Part shown: positions 33,500 through 45,195 of the stretch, piece after piece | Layout of the letters: each line of letters opens with the position of its first letter | Numbering within the stretch: the stretch's first letter is position 1 | Source: Argyresthia goedartella | Lineage: Eukaryota > Arthropoda > Insecta > Lepidoptera > Argyresthiidae | Assembly: GCA_949825045.1 (NCBI GenBank) | Contig: OX463822.1 | Coordinates: 1,183,001 to 1,247,000, forward strand | Direction of reading: 5' to 3' | DNA: 64,000 nt | Notes under the pieces: model-generated | Told to the model about the DNA's origin: nothing | The model's database searches: none | The model's input: the letters and a program-made list of their open reading frames with translations, nothing else | Program-made: the position numbers and the translations under genes

Positions 33500-35734
33500 T
33501 GCATAAGCTTCGCTCTACCCCGCCTCACTACGATCAAGTTTTGCTTCTTCTAAATTCCAACCTATCCCATAACACAACTGAAATTAAGCCATAATAACCT
33601 ACTGTAGCCAAATTTGGCTTGGCATTACTTTCAGTTGTAAGCTTGCTCCTCTGGATGCATATAGATACACGTTCTATCCTATCCCAACCTACCGAGAAAA
33701 ATCTATTGTCACCCTACTTTTCGATATGCCGAGTTATAGGCTGGCAAAACGTCGAACGTTGGTATTGAAACAATAAGGCGGATTTTACATGGCGGATCAT
33801 GTAATCCCGCCACATGATGACCTGCAGGCACATTATCATGTGCCGAATTTGACGATCGGCTATCGGTATATCATAATAATAATAATAAATCGTAATTTCA
33901 GGTTACAAACGCATATCTATCTAACACACCTTAAAACTAGAGAAACATAATTTACATATTACAAAAAGAAACTAGGGATTTTTCATCTTCGGTCTCGCTT
34001 CCCTGTAGCGTCGGTGTACGATGCTCTCTGGCCGTGGCCAGTAGTTTATATCAGGAGCATCATCTTGAGTTCGATATATAAGTTGGTACATCGCACAACG
34101 AATTAAGAGCGCTGGGCGACTACGTTGGCGGGTATTACTGCGCATCTGTGCAGGTATTGAAAAGGGACTACTGCGCATTCAAGGCCACCGCTCATAACGT
34201 GTGGCGCGACGTATACATAGGTAGAAAAATAATTAGACGCTCCTTATATTAATAGCGCGAAATCATCACAATGAAGTGTAGTGTAGTGCGAGTGAGGACC
34301 TGAATAGTTGACACAGCATCATTAGCGGACTGTCATTAGCACACATAAGTTGTTTCGGCGCTAACTGTGCCCCCTTTGTAGAAAAGGTTACAGGTTACTG
34401 GAGCTATTTTTAGGGAATTTGAGTGTTTCGGTCATCACGTCATCGCCCAATGTATACATATATCTCTATAGACTTATCTACTTTCTATCTTCTCTTCTAA
34501 CTATCTTTCTCTATTCTATATTTATAGTAATGACCGCTGTGCGTTAGTTTCGCTAAAACTAAAAAATCGCACGACCTATTGCTATATTAAACGGAGGAGT
34601 AGTTAAAACGAAAATGAGGAAAAACACAAAGAAACAGCCTAAAAATCCAAAAATATTTTATATTTATGGATGGCGTTGGTAGCAGACTCATAATAACGAA
34701 ACTCTTTGCTTACTTACTTACTGTATTTCGCGATGCATACAGTTTCGTTAATCTGAGGCGAAATGCGTGTTTGCATACAAAAAACGCGTTGCGAAGCCGC
34801 GCTACGGGCAGCTAGTACTCGGATATAAACGCGATGGGCTGGTCCATAAAAGCCGAAAGTTCGCCCAAATGGGCAACTTGCAGGTAGAAAGCCTTCAGCA
34901 TATACTGAGGCCATGGCTGCTGGCTAGTAGTAACATCAAACGATAACTTTTTAAACACATACACAGCGGTTGTTTTTAGTACGTATACTACACTAGCAGG
35001 TAGGTCTGACTCCTGGGCATGGGTAATTATATATTTTTTTCCCTCGGAAAATAAAATGAGCCGAAATAAAGATTCGCAAGATGGCACGAGATTGGTGCTC
35101 CCTTTCTATCTTTTGGCTCTAAGAGTGAGGTCATGTTGTAAGGGAAGAGCGGTGTACATTCAGGAATGGCACACGATTTATAATACAAAAGTGTGATTGT
35201 GACGACTTGGCCCACAGCCGCAGGAGCACCCTCGAAGTTTCTAGAAGCAGGTCGAGTGGCCCTCGCCCGATTACCTCCCTCCACCCCCACCCCTCCTCAT
35301 GAGGAGTAGGGGACTGGCGGGCGGCGGGCGGGAAGGTGCTCTTCAAATCGTTTAGCCTGCCTACCTAGTGTGTAGTGTGTCCCTCGGAGAAGTGGCTTAG
35401 ACAGCTTTATGTCTTGTATAAGGAGGCTAAGGTCACTAGATTTTTATCCGATTTATAAATTATTTATATGAAATACTTTGAAGCTACTTTTACTATTACG
35501 CCCTACTGTGGATCATGATTAGGAGTATTCCTATGATTTTTGAGCCTATTGGGTCCCACCGCTGGGCAAAGGCCTCTCACCCCTTTTTCCACTTTTGGCG
35601 GTCTTTAGCAGTCATCCATAAGGAGTAGAAGGTGAAACAGCTGTGTAATTCTGCTGCATCACAAGTAAGGTATATAGATCTGCTTCATATGAAGCGTGTT
35701 GATAAAAAGCGAGGCCTGATTAAAATAAAAAACC
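33500..35734. other. Gene-free stretch
   Basis: No gene recognised. Palindromic sequence related to the 69-bp satellite lies at 33775-33865. The frame at 34812-35087 (minus) has no family that I recognise, and its downstream end GGGCAGCTAGTA recurs at 49195-49205, so it is probably repeat-derived. Bases 35200-35340 are GC-rich. Bases 35550-35620 (CACCGCTGGGCAAAGGCCTC) look like a common lepidopteran dispersed repeat, from recall. Confidence 0.45.
33775..33865. repeat. Palindromes resembling the 69-bp satellite
   Basis: GGCACATTATCATGTGCC (7-base arms) resembles the first palindrome of the satellite unit. It is preceded by a larger imperfect hairpin, GGCGGATTTTACATG against CATGTAATCCCGCC. 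It may be a single diverged ancestor of the satellite unit. Confidence 0.55.
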
Positions 35735-36330
35735 GGTCAAGTGCGAGAAAGCACGTCGAACCCGCACACGAAGGGTTCCATACCATGGTACACGGAAAAA
35801 CGTAATATATGATATGATAAAACGAATATACCTATTATATTTTTATTAATTAAATATTAAATACTAGGTAGGACTTCTTTCAAGGCCAAACATCGAAACA
35901 ATAAAAATGATTTTTGTGTATTTAGTTTGTAAGTATTGGACTACGATAAAAACTAAATCTATCTATTATAATTCGAATGAGCAATCATTAACCGCATAAT
36001 GATACAAATAACTAAGCACAAAACTCAATACCCGCTATAAAAGATCATTTCCTGAACTGAACTGAACTGGACACTCCCGATCTTATTAGATCGGGAGTGT
36101 CCAGTTCAGTTCACCGATAAACACATAAAACAAAATGGCTAAGAAAAAGGCTGTAAGTTAAATTATTTGTCGTTATATGCGGAAATAGAAATAAACCCTC
36201 TGTGAAATTTCAGCTCTCTACCTATTTCGGTTGATCCGGTAGAGCCAGTGACGGACGGACGGACAGACGGACAGCGGAGGCTTAGTAATAGGGTCCCGTT
36301 TGATACCCTTTGGGTACGGAACCCTAAAAA
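35735..36330 (-). repeat. Dispersed repeat H, copy 1
   Basis: Begins with ACCGGTCAAGTGCGAGAAAG, then CGAAGGGTTCC, and closes with a GACGGACGGACGGACAGACG run, then TAATAGGGTCCCGTTTGATA and GGTACGGAACCCTAAAAA. Both ends recur in the opposite orientation at 58560-58990 and 61145-61560. Noncoding and highly dispersed in Lepidoptera as I recall. The transposition mechanism is not evident. It carries an inserted hairpin at 36059-36112. Confidence 0.7.
36059..36112. repeat. Perfect 25-bp hairpin
   Basis: The left arm 36059-36083 (GAACTGAACTGGACACTCCC followed by GATCT) is the exact complement of the right arm 36088-36112, with a TATT loop. It is not present in the other H copies. It is too short and too perfect for a typical insect pre-miRNA. 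Confidence 0.95.
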
Positions 36331-36334
36331 GAAT

Positions 36335-38260
36335 GCTTTATTACTGTAGGCACTTACTTGGTAAACGTCATTTATTTGCCTCTTCTCTACATTGGATCAC
36401 TGTGGGTGTAAAATCTCCCACAGATTGATTTTTTGATCTCTTCTGAAATTGGTTATGTTGAAGATATACAAATATTACAATATTAATTATTATAGATAAT
36501 ATCCAGGAATAAATAATAACTAAATTATTATCAGCGAGTTCTGTGTTGAGTTAGATTAACCCGATGCAGTCTGTCATTTATGTAATCTTGAACATTGTAA
36601 TATCGCTTTTTAAACAAAGTAGTGTTACTTAAATGGTTTTTTTAAATTAATCCAATGGATTTTTTTAAATCTCCAGAGGTAATTTGTTGTAGTAGAAAAT
36701 AATTTCCTTGAAATAATTTCTTTCGTAAGTCTAAACCGGGGTGTGACTATTCAGTGATTATTTCTTACGTTAACTATCGCGAATTTTGGAAAATGTTGTC
36801 TGGTCTTTGCGTACATGCATTATATTTACGAAATTATATATTGACTAGCTACAGTATATAAGCCTAGCTGTAGCAAAATGCGTGTTTTGTCTGATATTCC
36901 CAACAGCGTAAGCTGCAGAATTTAATCTACCAGCTAATTAATATATCTACTAGGAACTGCAATTTGCTATCAATTGTCATTCCAAGAAACTTTGTATTAT
37001 TAACTAATTCTAGTGTAAACTGGTCTCAACTTGCCGGACATTTGGATGTGACAATTGGATATACTTGGTTTTAACCATATATTATTAACTGTGAAGCAAT
37101 TGAAGGTAAAAACAGTACATCATTAACATAATCAATATCTACTTTTTGTTTTTCAATTTTGAAAGACATTAAAGTATCATCAGCAAACAACACTGTGTCA
37201 TTCAATTTCACCACCATAAAAGGCAGATCGTTAATATATACCAGGGATAAGAAGGTCCTAATATTACACCCAATCCATAAGATTTAACGCCGTTGATTTC
37301 TGCCTTTTGAATTCTATTGCATAAGTGTGATCTTAGTAGATCCAACGCTTTAATTCTAACTCCGAAATTATTTCATTTCATTAGTAGCGTATCATGATCA
37401 ACTCATTCAAATACCTTCGACAGATCGCAAAAAACGCCGACAGCATCGTGCGTGGCCTCCTATGCAGAGAGAATATGAGATATAAGGGTAATGCCTGCAT
37501 CCATTCTCGATTTACTCCTAGTGAGACCGTATTGCTTGGCGTGGAGTTATTTTGTACGGTTGAGGCAGAGAGCATTTCATTGAGCATAACCTTTTCAAAT
37601 ATTTTACTTAGTACTGGAAGTACAGATATTGGTATGTAATTTTAAGGATCACCTTTGTCGCCCGACTTGAACAGATCAATCAGTTTTCCGTGTTTCATGA
37701 GGTCTGGGAAAGCACATTGATTAAATATATAAGCTAAGACTGGAACTATACCCAGAATTACTGAACCAATGACTTTGACTGATATACCCAATAGGTCTTC
37801 AGTATTTTTAATTTAAGTAATCTAAACGTTTTGACAATGTCCTGGCGATCTTTAAATAATTAAATTTAAAATCTATACGTACATTACTGACGCTAGTGCT
37901 GTTTTTAAGAAAGTCTCTGCTTCTTATGGAGATTGGACGCTCTGTTGTGAGCAACTTTACATTCATGAAGAAAGTTTCGAAAGCTCGAGCTACGTCAGCG
38001 TTGGATTTAATATTATCACCACCTACCTTTTAGCAGAAATCATTGTCCCTACGTAGGTATAACATTGCCAGCTTCACGGTTTTTTATTTGCCAAACTGTT
38101 TTCATGTCATTGTTTGAATTTTGTATTTGTCTGTTAAGAGGATCAGTCATTAGAGATGTATCAGTATTATCATTACTAGCAATGAAATGAAACTGATTGA
38201 CCGCTGTGATTGGATGGTTAATTGCATTTTTACTTGTGAATGCACAATCAATAATAGTCA
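36335..38260 (-). pseudogene. LINE-B, decayed copy
   Basis: On the minus strand, remnants in several frames. NRQIQNSNNDMKTVWQIKNR (about 38090-38150) is the linker after the endonuclease. DNIKSNADVARAFETFFMNV (about 37960-38020) and PISVLPVLSKIFEKV (about 37590-37640, fingers) follow. Next comes DAVGVFCDLSKVFE with a stop, then VDHDTLLM (about 37385-37450, first catalytic Asp region), and NNTKFLGMTIDSKLQF (about 36960-37020). The YADD region is too degraded to call. The 3' region (36335-36445) is shared with 4925-5090. It corresponds to the better copy at 55.3-58.6 kb. Confidence 0.75.
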
Positions 38261-38274
38261 AATAATAATAGTTT

Positions 38275-38665
38275 ATCTAGTTTATAGTTTATTTAATAAT
38301 CACTGGCGAGTTTTAATGAATAATTATGTACAGTTACAAACACTAATCTATCTTCACACATATAGCTCTCTTTGATGTGTTCAGGATCTGCATGTTCGAC
38401 CGAAATTGTGGCATTGATCATTGCTCTGCACTTGTTTAGCTTGTTCAGTAGTACCAACTTCACAATCAAACTAGGGGCGAAGCGCAGGCGGGCGTCGGCG
38501 TTCGAAATTTGAATGTCATAATACATATGTCGAAATACATAATCGTCATGATGTATCAATATTCAGATAAGTAATGAGTTTTAACCAAGTCGTATAACAT
38601 TATGCTAGTCGTAACGTGCGGTTTTTCGACGCAGTAAAGAGGGTTTATGATACGTGTGCAGATAT
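38275..38665 (+). mobile_element. Dispersed element family D (copy 2)
   Basis: Shares the order of blocks with copy 1 (ATTATGTACAGTTACA, AGCTCTCTTTGATGTGTTCA, CAAACTAGGGGCG, GAGGGTTTATGATACGTGTG). It is more diverged and lacks the left segment with GGAGGGCATTA. It lies at the 5' edge of the LINE-B remnant. Noncoding. Confidence 0.72.
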
Positions 38666-38669
38666 TTTT

Positions 38670-39867
38670 TTAAGTAAGTTTGACATAAATAAATTATTCG
38701 TTATTAACTTTTAATAAATCGTTGTTTCATTGTGGTATCCACAAGCAAATCTACATTAAAATCGCTTAAAACAATTAACTTTTTTGTTATTACATAGTTT
38801 AGAGATGGCTTCCTTCATTATTTTCAGAAATATTTACACGAAACTGAAGCGAAGAATATATAAATGTTTCAGTGAAAAAATATTAAATTATGGTCTTACT
38901 TCTATCGGTTGCGACCGCACTTGCAATATCGGGCGCCGCGCCGCGTCGTCACCGCCGCAGTAAGTAGCAGCGCTCGCTCTCCGTGGACCTAGCCTGGCCG
39001 GGGTGTCCGCACGTCGCGGTCAATACAGGACAAATTTAACACGGCAATTTGTGAATGAAAATTATGCGAAGGAAAAAATAATTATTTTTGTTACAAACGA
39101 TACACAAACTATCATCCCCGAGTCCGGCGTCACTTTACAAATCATACTGTACCTATATCGATGGAGTTTAAGGCGAAATACGACATAGAGCAATAAAGCG
39201 AAGGTGTGACGCAGCCAAATCAGACCTCATCTGCAGCCAACTCGGCACCCTGCCACTGTGCAGCGACCTCCCTAAACTCTAGTTAATGGACAGTGCCATT
39301 TGGGAAATGTATCTCGCCAAAATACATATATTTAAAAATAAATGGCCATAAATAATGGATGGAATGGACAAACGTATGGGAAATAGCATGAGGTGTGTTT
39401 CGTAAGTGGGCAAAATCAAGAGAGGTATATAATAATAGTAATAATCATTTATTTCAGACGGTTATGTCTATATTATAGCTTACTTATGTGTGCTATCCAA
39501 CACATATTGTTTATTCAAATATTATGAAAATATGGATACCTTTCTTCAGAATCTATAGGATATGATCTCGCATGAATTTAAATAGAGGATATTTCAAGAA
39601 GTCGAGTAGGAGGCCGTAAAAACAAAGTTTCTGGAGCTAAAAAAAACTGTATTTATCATATCTCAACCACGAGTTGTACCACGAGATCTTGGCACTCGGT
39701 CGGCTGCGGAGATCCCGCTTGGCTGACACAACGTGGACCGCTCTCTTTACGAACGCCGCAGTGCAAGATATAGGACCGACTTTGTGCCGGGGAGTTTTAT
39801 TTGCAAAGACTTCTCGAAGATTAAGAGGATGCAAAGTTGAGCAAATCACTAAGATATGATAAGATAA
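38670..39867. other. Gene-free stretch with a GC-rich patch
   Basis: Bases 38920-39020 are GC- and CpG-rich in an AT-rich setting (GCGCCGCGCCGCGTCGTCAC). They could be a promoter or untranslated exon of a host gene, but I see no coding exon attached. No other feature is recognised. Confidence 0.4.
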
Positions 39868-40075
39868 GACCTCTGTGGCGCTGCGGTTGTGGCTCTGTCT
39901 ACCATGCGAGAGGTCCCGGGTTCGATCCCCGGCTGGGTATAAAAATAATACCCCAGGTCTTGGATGTTTGTGTGTGTGACGTCGCTGTTTCTGGTTCCCA
40001 CGACACAGGGTATCTTTGTGTGGGGCCAGAAGCAATGTTTGTGCCTGTATGTAAATGTAAATGTTATGTTTATGT
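39868..40075 (+). mobile_element. tRNA-derived SINE, family E (copy 4)
   Basis: The most complete E copy: A-box region TGTGGCGCTGCGGTTGTGGC, B box GGGTTCGATCC, then CCCAGGTCTTGGATGTTTG, GTGTGACGTCGCTGTTTCTG, CCACGACACAGGGTATC, GTGGGGCCAGAAGCAATG and a (TGTAAA)n-like end. Confidence 0.9.
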
Positions 40076-40249
40076 TAATTAGGAAAAGTATCACCCGACA
40101 TTGAAAGGAAATGCATAATTTTTGTCCTTCGCACGAGTAAATAATGATTTTCCTTCAAATATCAGAAGCAACATGTTTTCACTACAGTAATTGTTTTTTA
40201 TTCTATATTCATACAACTCTACAACTCTTGTTTTTATAGAACTAATTTA

Positions 40250-41652
40250 ATAAGCCATAGCGAGTTCCTCGTGCGCCTGGAGCGCATGCTCAATAAAATC
40301 AATGAGACTGGACTTAACGTTGTTATACTGGGTGACTCGAATATAGATCTGATAGGTCAGAAGTCGTATGAACTGAAGTCCCTTCAGGACTTGCTGTTGG
40401 TTTATGACTTTCGCTGTGAGGTAGACTTCCCAACCCGAGTCCACGGCAACTCATCCACATGCCTTGACCACCTATACACAAATTAATTACACCGCTGCCG
40501 CCGGCCGATTGGTTGTCACTCCGCTTGACCTACACATCGGTGACCACCGTGGATTACGCGCTGAGGTTTGTGTTCCAAGGCTGTGCTTGCGCCGACTACA
40601 AAACGCTTTAGACAATACTCCCAGACAAAACGAAACAATTTTATAACTTCCACATTGTGAGTCGACTGGCGAGACGTTTGTAATAAAAACAGATGTTCTT
40701 CTGAGTCCCTTGCCAACTCGTTTACAAACATATTAACCAACAAATTTAATTCATGCTTTCCATTTATAAAGAAAAACAAGAGAAAAACCCATACTTGGAT
40801 TACCGATGAAATTCTCAATTTAAAGACCCTATTATTAGATATAATACACCTTAACAAACACCTACCAGACCAACAATCGCTTGCGACCAATTTCGATATC
40901 GTGACGAATAAGTATAATAAAGCTTTACGTGAGAACAAATCTTCATATTACAGTAAAATCATCAGCAGCCAAAATGCAAGTAAAGCTATGTGGATGGTTA
41001 TTAATAAAGAGAGAGGGAAAGGTATTAATCAGACTGCAGATTTCACAGACATCATTACAGATTTGAGTGGAGGTAATTTTGCCTCAAAGAAGCAGGCGGT
41101 CGATGCCATGAATTTGAGATTCGTTAGCGCCGCTGCAGCCTGCGGAGCCCCGCGCGCGGACTTATCTAGCATGCAGGCCGATCTCACTGCGGCCCGCCGA
41201 CCAGCCGACCAAACTTTGAGACTGCTGTATTTTACAACAATTGAAGTCCATGGAATAATTACAAAGAAAATACCACACAAGCGTACAAAAGATGTATATG
41301 AGCAATCAATGGAACTTTTAAATCTGGCAGCCACACCACTCTCCCCTCTCTTGTCGGATCTTTATAATACGTGTATAAAAGAGGGAGTCTATCCTATGAC
41401 CTGAAAAAGAGTAAAATATCTCCTATATTTAAAGGAAAGGGAAAGAGAGAGGACATCGACTGCTACCGACCAGTATCTGTGATTCCGGCTACCGCCAAAA
41501 TATTTGAAAACGGACTAAGTTCACGTTTGGTCGATTATCTGAGCCAAACCAACGCATTGTCCGACCAGCAGTATGTACGGCCGCTCAAGGACAGCTCTGG
41601 CGTGTGAAGTAATCCATCGCATATTGAACGCGCGTGAACGCAGGTCACATGT
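40250..41652 (+). pseudogene. LINE-N endonuclease to reverse transcriptase fingers
   Basis: VVILGDSNIDLIG (about 40320) is a GD-x-N endonuclease motif. TRVHGNSSTCLDHLYTN and then, in another frame, LHIGDHRGLRAEV (the DH motif) follow. The linker has YYSKIISSQNASKAMWMVIN. The reverse transcriptase starts with LKKSKISPIFKGKG, DCYRPVSVIPATAKIFENG, ALSDQQY and GRSRTALACEVIHRILNARE, ending at the insertion point. At least three frame changes (near 40485, 41400 and 41572) make it inactive. Confidence 0.82.
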
Positions 41653-43857
41653 TGTAATGGAACATCGCCTAACGAATGCAATCAGTGTACAGTGAGAATC
41701 GGAATTAGCTGTGTCAGTTCCTTTAACGCTTGGGTTATTTGAGTGATTCGAAGTAAGTTGACAAAGGGGCCATAACACGTGGTTGGTTCGGAGAAGCGAG
41801 GTCAGGTCAGGTTTTTTTTATCGCATTCCTGCGAAATGTGTAGGGATCAGAGCCGAGTTGGTTGCGCGCTGAATAAATTATGCATAACTAAATAATGGAA
41901 GGTTCTTATGGAACGATACGGAGAAAGCTAATGTGTTGACTGCAAATATACAATTGCGTTTGTTTGGTACGAAGTGATGAGTTTGACATCACGGGTTTGA
42001 ATATCATTCTAGTGATCTTTGTCTAAGACGCTAGCGGTCGGGATGGCTTAATTAATCGCAACCGCTTTTGTGGCCAGCGATCAACAAATTTTGTGTATCG
42101 GCAATACCAAATGACTTGAGTGATAACCGACGATTGATCATAGAACAATAAGCATACACAAAATTGTAGACGGCAGGCCTGCAGGGCATGTTTGATTGAA
42201 ATTAGACCCTGTGTAGTTAGGGATAAGAAGCTTTCGCTTGGGCAGCGTGTGTCACGCAAAGGACGCCATTTTTTTTTCGGACATGTGGGGTCTATAAATA
42301 CGAGAGCGTGGGTGGGGGAGGCATTCAGTCTCCGCGTCAAACTACTGTGACACACGTCTTTCGGTAATTCTATTCAGTTCGGTCTGCCGTTTTACGCGTC
42401 TGGAACTGGAAGAGTTGTGATTGCGTGTTACAGTGGATTTTCGTGAGTGTCTGAAGCGCCGAGATATACCTCAGTTCCTATCCTTTAAATCGACCTACCC
42501 CAAATTCTAAAACTATCCTTGGGTCGTTAGATAAGAACTTGTAGGTAATTGATCTGAGTCTGAGTCTGGGCTTGGAGCGACCCTAATTTCCTTTTTCCTT
42601 CACCATAGGGTTCCTGGATTGGCTCTTAGGATATTCGCGGGCTAATCCTCTCCTCATTCCATTCGTGTAGCGAGTTTTGAAATTCCCACACACACAGTCG
42701 TTAAACATACAAACACATTCAAATCAAACTCAACCATTTTCGAGTGGTGTCGATGATGGACGTGGTATAACACTAGGATTTTAGACTAGGCTAGACAGGA
42801 GTTTAGTTGCGGCTAAACCTAGGTTGTCAGGGCATAGGGAGACTGTTTGATCGATGAGGTTCCGCGGATGGAAATAACAAATTCAGAACAAAGTATAAAC
42901 GTTGTCCACTCAGATAACCTATCACGTTGTTATTTTTTGACATTTGAGTGTTGTCGGGGTCGCGCGAAGAGATCAAATTACAGTCTAAAGTTCATTGGTT
43001 AGGAACGGGTAGATTGTTTTGCTTTGCCTTGGATCGGTTTGGATTCAAGTTGCATCTTTAAATTAAATGTAAATTTCGCTGGAGTCTAACGTGTAGACTG
43101 TGTCTAGTGTTTATTTGCTGGGCCCAGTCGAGGAAGTGCTGAGGTTAGCTAGATGCATAAATCGATATTTCCCGAAGTATGTACCTCGCTGTGGAGTGGG
43201 TTAGATCTCCAAAAGCGCTAATGAAAACGTTTCGATAACATCCAGCTCAAATTGCGCAGAGTTGAAGGTTTCAAAACGTTACGGACCTTTTGAGGAAACC
43301 GCTAGTTCAAACCCATTTCGGAAAATCAAATCGCAATTGTGTAAACCCGGTCTATTTGGATCGTTATTGCCGTGAACTAATTATATAATTGTAACCACCA
43401 CAAGCCGCTACTAGCGAGCACATGAAATATCATTGAGTACTCACTTCGTAACACTACGACGGATATCTATACGATATCCCAAACAAATATTATAAATTGT
43501 GGTCGACCACACGAAAAGAAGTTCCATGCGCCCATATATACAAAAAAATAAATGGTACCATCACACAAAATACAACAAAGATCGATCTGGCGCAATACAC
43601 CGCTAACTGATGCGAAACTCCGGCTTGCGGACATACATGCTTTCTCTGTCTAACTTGAAACTCTAACTTCCTGAACCAATCTTCCGTTCGACTATTGTAC
43701 GCCTAACGAACTTCTCAACGAACGAGAAATTCAGACTTAGCATTCTTAACTTACAAATTTTACAGCTAAATCGGGACATCTCTTTTTGGGGTAGATAGAA
43801 TAGACGATCATAGCTTCTGACAACGGTAGCTCGACCTTAGCTATTTATGCCGTTACA
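41653..43857. mobile_element. LTR-like insertion, 2,205 bp, in LINE-N
   Basis: Starts TGTAATGG and ends CCGTTACA, i.e. TG...CA with an 8-base imperfect inverted end. It is flanked by ATGT at 41649-41652 and 43858-43861. No long frame exists inside. At 42293 there is TATAAATA, and 34 bases further on the arthropod initiator TCAGT, as in an LTR promoter. A possible AATAAA lies at 43543. I see no internal direct repeat that would make two LTRs, so a very long solo LTR fits best. A noncoding DNA transposon with a 4-bp duplication is the alternative. Confidence 0.75.
42293..42331 (+). promoter_or_regulatory. TATA box and initiator, probable LTR promoter
   Basis: TATAAATA at 42293-42300 and the initiator-like TTCAGTC with its A at 42327, giving a spacing of about 30 bases from TATA to start. 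This is the core promoter arrangement of insect pol II genes and LTR retrotransposons. It lies inside the 2.2-kb insertion. Confidence 0.5.
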
Positions 43858-43861
43858 ATGT

Positions 43862-44963
43862 GGCAGTCCTATTTTGCGATCTCTCAAATGCGTTTGATGT
43901 GGCAGACCACGCAGTGATTGCGGCTAAGCTGGTCCACTATAGAATTATCGGCCCACCGCATCCCCTTTTCACCAGCTTCATGCGAGACAGATCGCAGATT
44001 GTGGTGGGCGACCGAGGCACCGTCAGATCCGATCCGTTTACCACGTCGATAGGTGTCGCGCAGGGCTCTTCCCTGTCCAACATCATGTTCTCTCTGCTTC
44101 TCAACGGTCTCCCACAAAACATAGATACTGCCGACGTATTAATGTACGCTGATGATGTTGCTGGAATAGTATATGCACCAGACCTGGTCATGCTGGAAGA
44201 GAAACTTAATATCACTGTCGCTAAACTCTCCGAATGGTTCTCTCGAAATGGCCTTATCCTAAACATTAAGGAAACCCAATTCATGCACTTTCAGCTGGGA
44301 GGCAACCCCCCACGAAGAATGTCGGTTGAGGTTAACGGGGTTCCTATAGAACAAATAGATGTCGCGGGATTTCTCGGGTTTCAATTGGACAGGGGATTGA
44401 CCTGGGAGGCGCACAGTGTCGAAAGTTGGCAAGTGCGTGTTTTGCGCTTCATCGCCTTTCGTGGGCTGTCCCAAAAGAGGTTGTTCGGTCTTCCTACTTC
44501 GCGACCGTACACTCTCTGCTCCAATATGGCGCAGAGCTTTGGAGGCGCGCTACTGATTGGGAGCGCGCATTCAGGATATAGAAGAGAGCAGTAAGAGCCA
44601 TCGCGCGAGTGCCCCTGGACACACCCGGGAGGCCGCTGTTCAAATCGCTCCATATCTTGACTTTACCGGCTGTGGTAATATTCCAGGTGGCTGTGTATGC
44701 TCACCATAACATAGACGCCTATCGCGCCCATAAAGATGTCCATGGGTAAGCAACACGCCAATAATTTGGTCACTATCTCCCGCCGTCTGACGAAAACATA
44801 TAAATCGACACATGCGATGGCTCCGTCGATTTACAACAAATTGCCGGAGCACATCACATCCGCTCCAAGTACCGGGGCATTTAAAGCCAGACTAAAGCGG
44901 TGGCTTATTGAGCTGACGCCCTACAGCCACGAGGAATTCGTAACGCACTCACAATCTAGGTAA
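43862..44963 (+). pseudogene. LINE-N reverse transcriptase, second part
   Basis: VAVLFCDLSNAFDVADH (first catalytic Asp), then LVHYRIIGPPHPL, IGVAQGSSLSNIMFSLLLNG (VAQGS where most LINEs have VPQGS), VLMYADDVAGIVY (catalytic Asp pair, about 44140), SRNGLILNIKETQFMHF, and VAGFLGFQLDRGLTWEAH. In shifted frames ATVHSLLQYGAELW, RAVRAIARVP and LTLPAVVIFQVAVYAHHNI follow. The C-terminus is APSIYNKLPEHITSAPSTGA and FKARLKRWLIE (about 44820-44910). Frameshifts lie near 44430, 44590 and 44735. Confidence 0.85.
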
Positions 44964-45113
44964 ATTTTATTTATAATTAGGTTGTAGCCTTACTTGACAT
45001 TTGAACTGCATATTTTTATATTTTTGATGACCATGACATATTGTACAAGACATGACATGTAATACTAACCTATTACGAATAAACGTCTGATGTCTTATGT
45101 CTTATGTCAACCC

Positions 45114-45177
45114 AGACTATAGTTTTACATATATACATAGCGTAAAGACTATAGTTTTACATATATACATAGCGTAA
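45114..45177. repeat. 32-bp perfect tandem duplication
   Basis: Two copies of a unit beginning AGACTATAGTTTTACATATA and ending ACATAGCGTAA, directly after the LINE-N tail. Confidence 0.95.
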
Positions 45178-45195
45178 CGTTCAATAAAATTTATT

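Larger units (their letters stand above)
40250..45108 (+). mobile_element. LINE-N, split by a 2.2-kb insertion
   Basis: A non-LTR retrotransposon lying on both sides of the insertion 41653-43857. The upstream part has the endonuclease and the start of the reverse transcriptase. The downstream part has the rest and a 3' end with AATAAA (45079) followed by TGTCTTATGTCTTATGTC repeats. Removing the insertion and one copy of ATGT rejoins the protein frame at ...RSH|VAVLFCDLSNAFD. The LINE is 5'-truncated inside the endonuclease and carries several frameshifts. Confidence 0.88.

Noticed and set aside
34812..35087. 91-codon frame as a possible host exon
   Set aside because: No clear splice sites, and its 3' side carries a GGGCAGCTAGTA tail found again at 49.2 kb, so it is probably in a repeat.
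42293..43857. Host gene promoter at the TATA/TCAGT site
   Set aside because: It lies inside an insertion with LTR-type ends and target duplication, so an LTR promoter is the simpler explanation.
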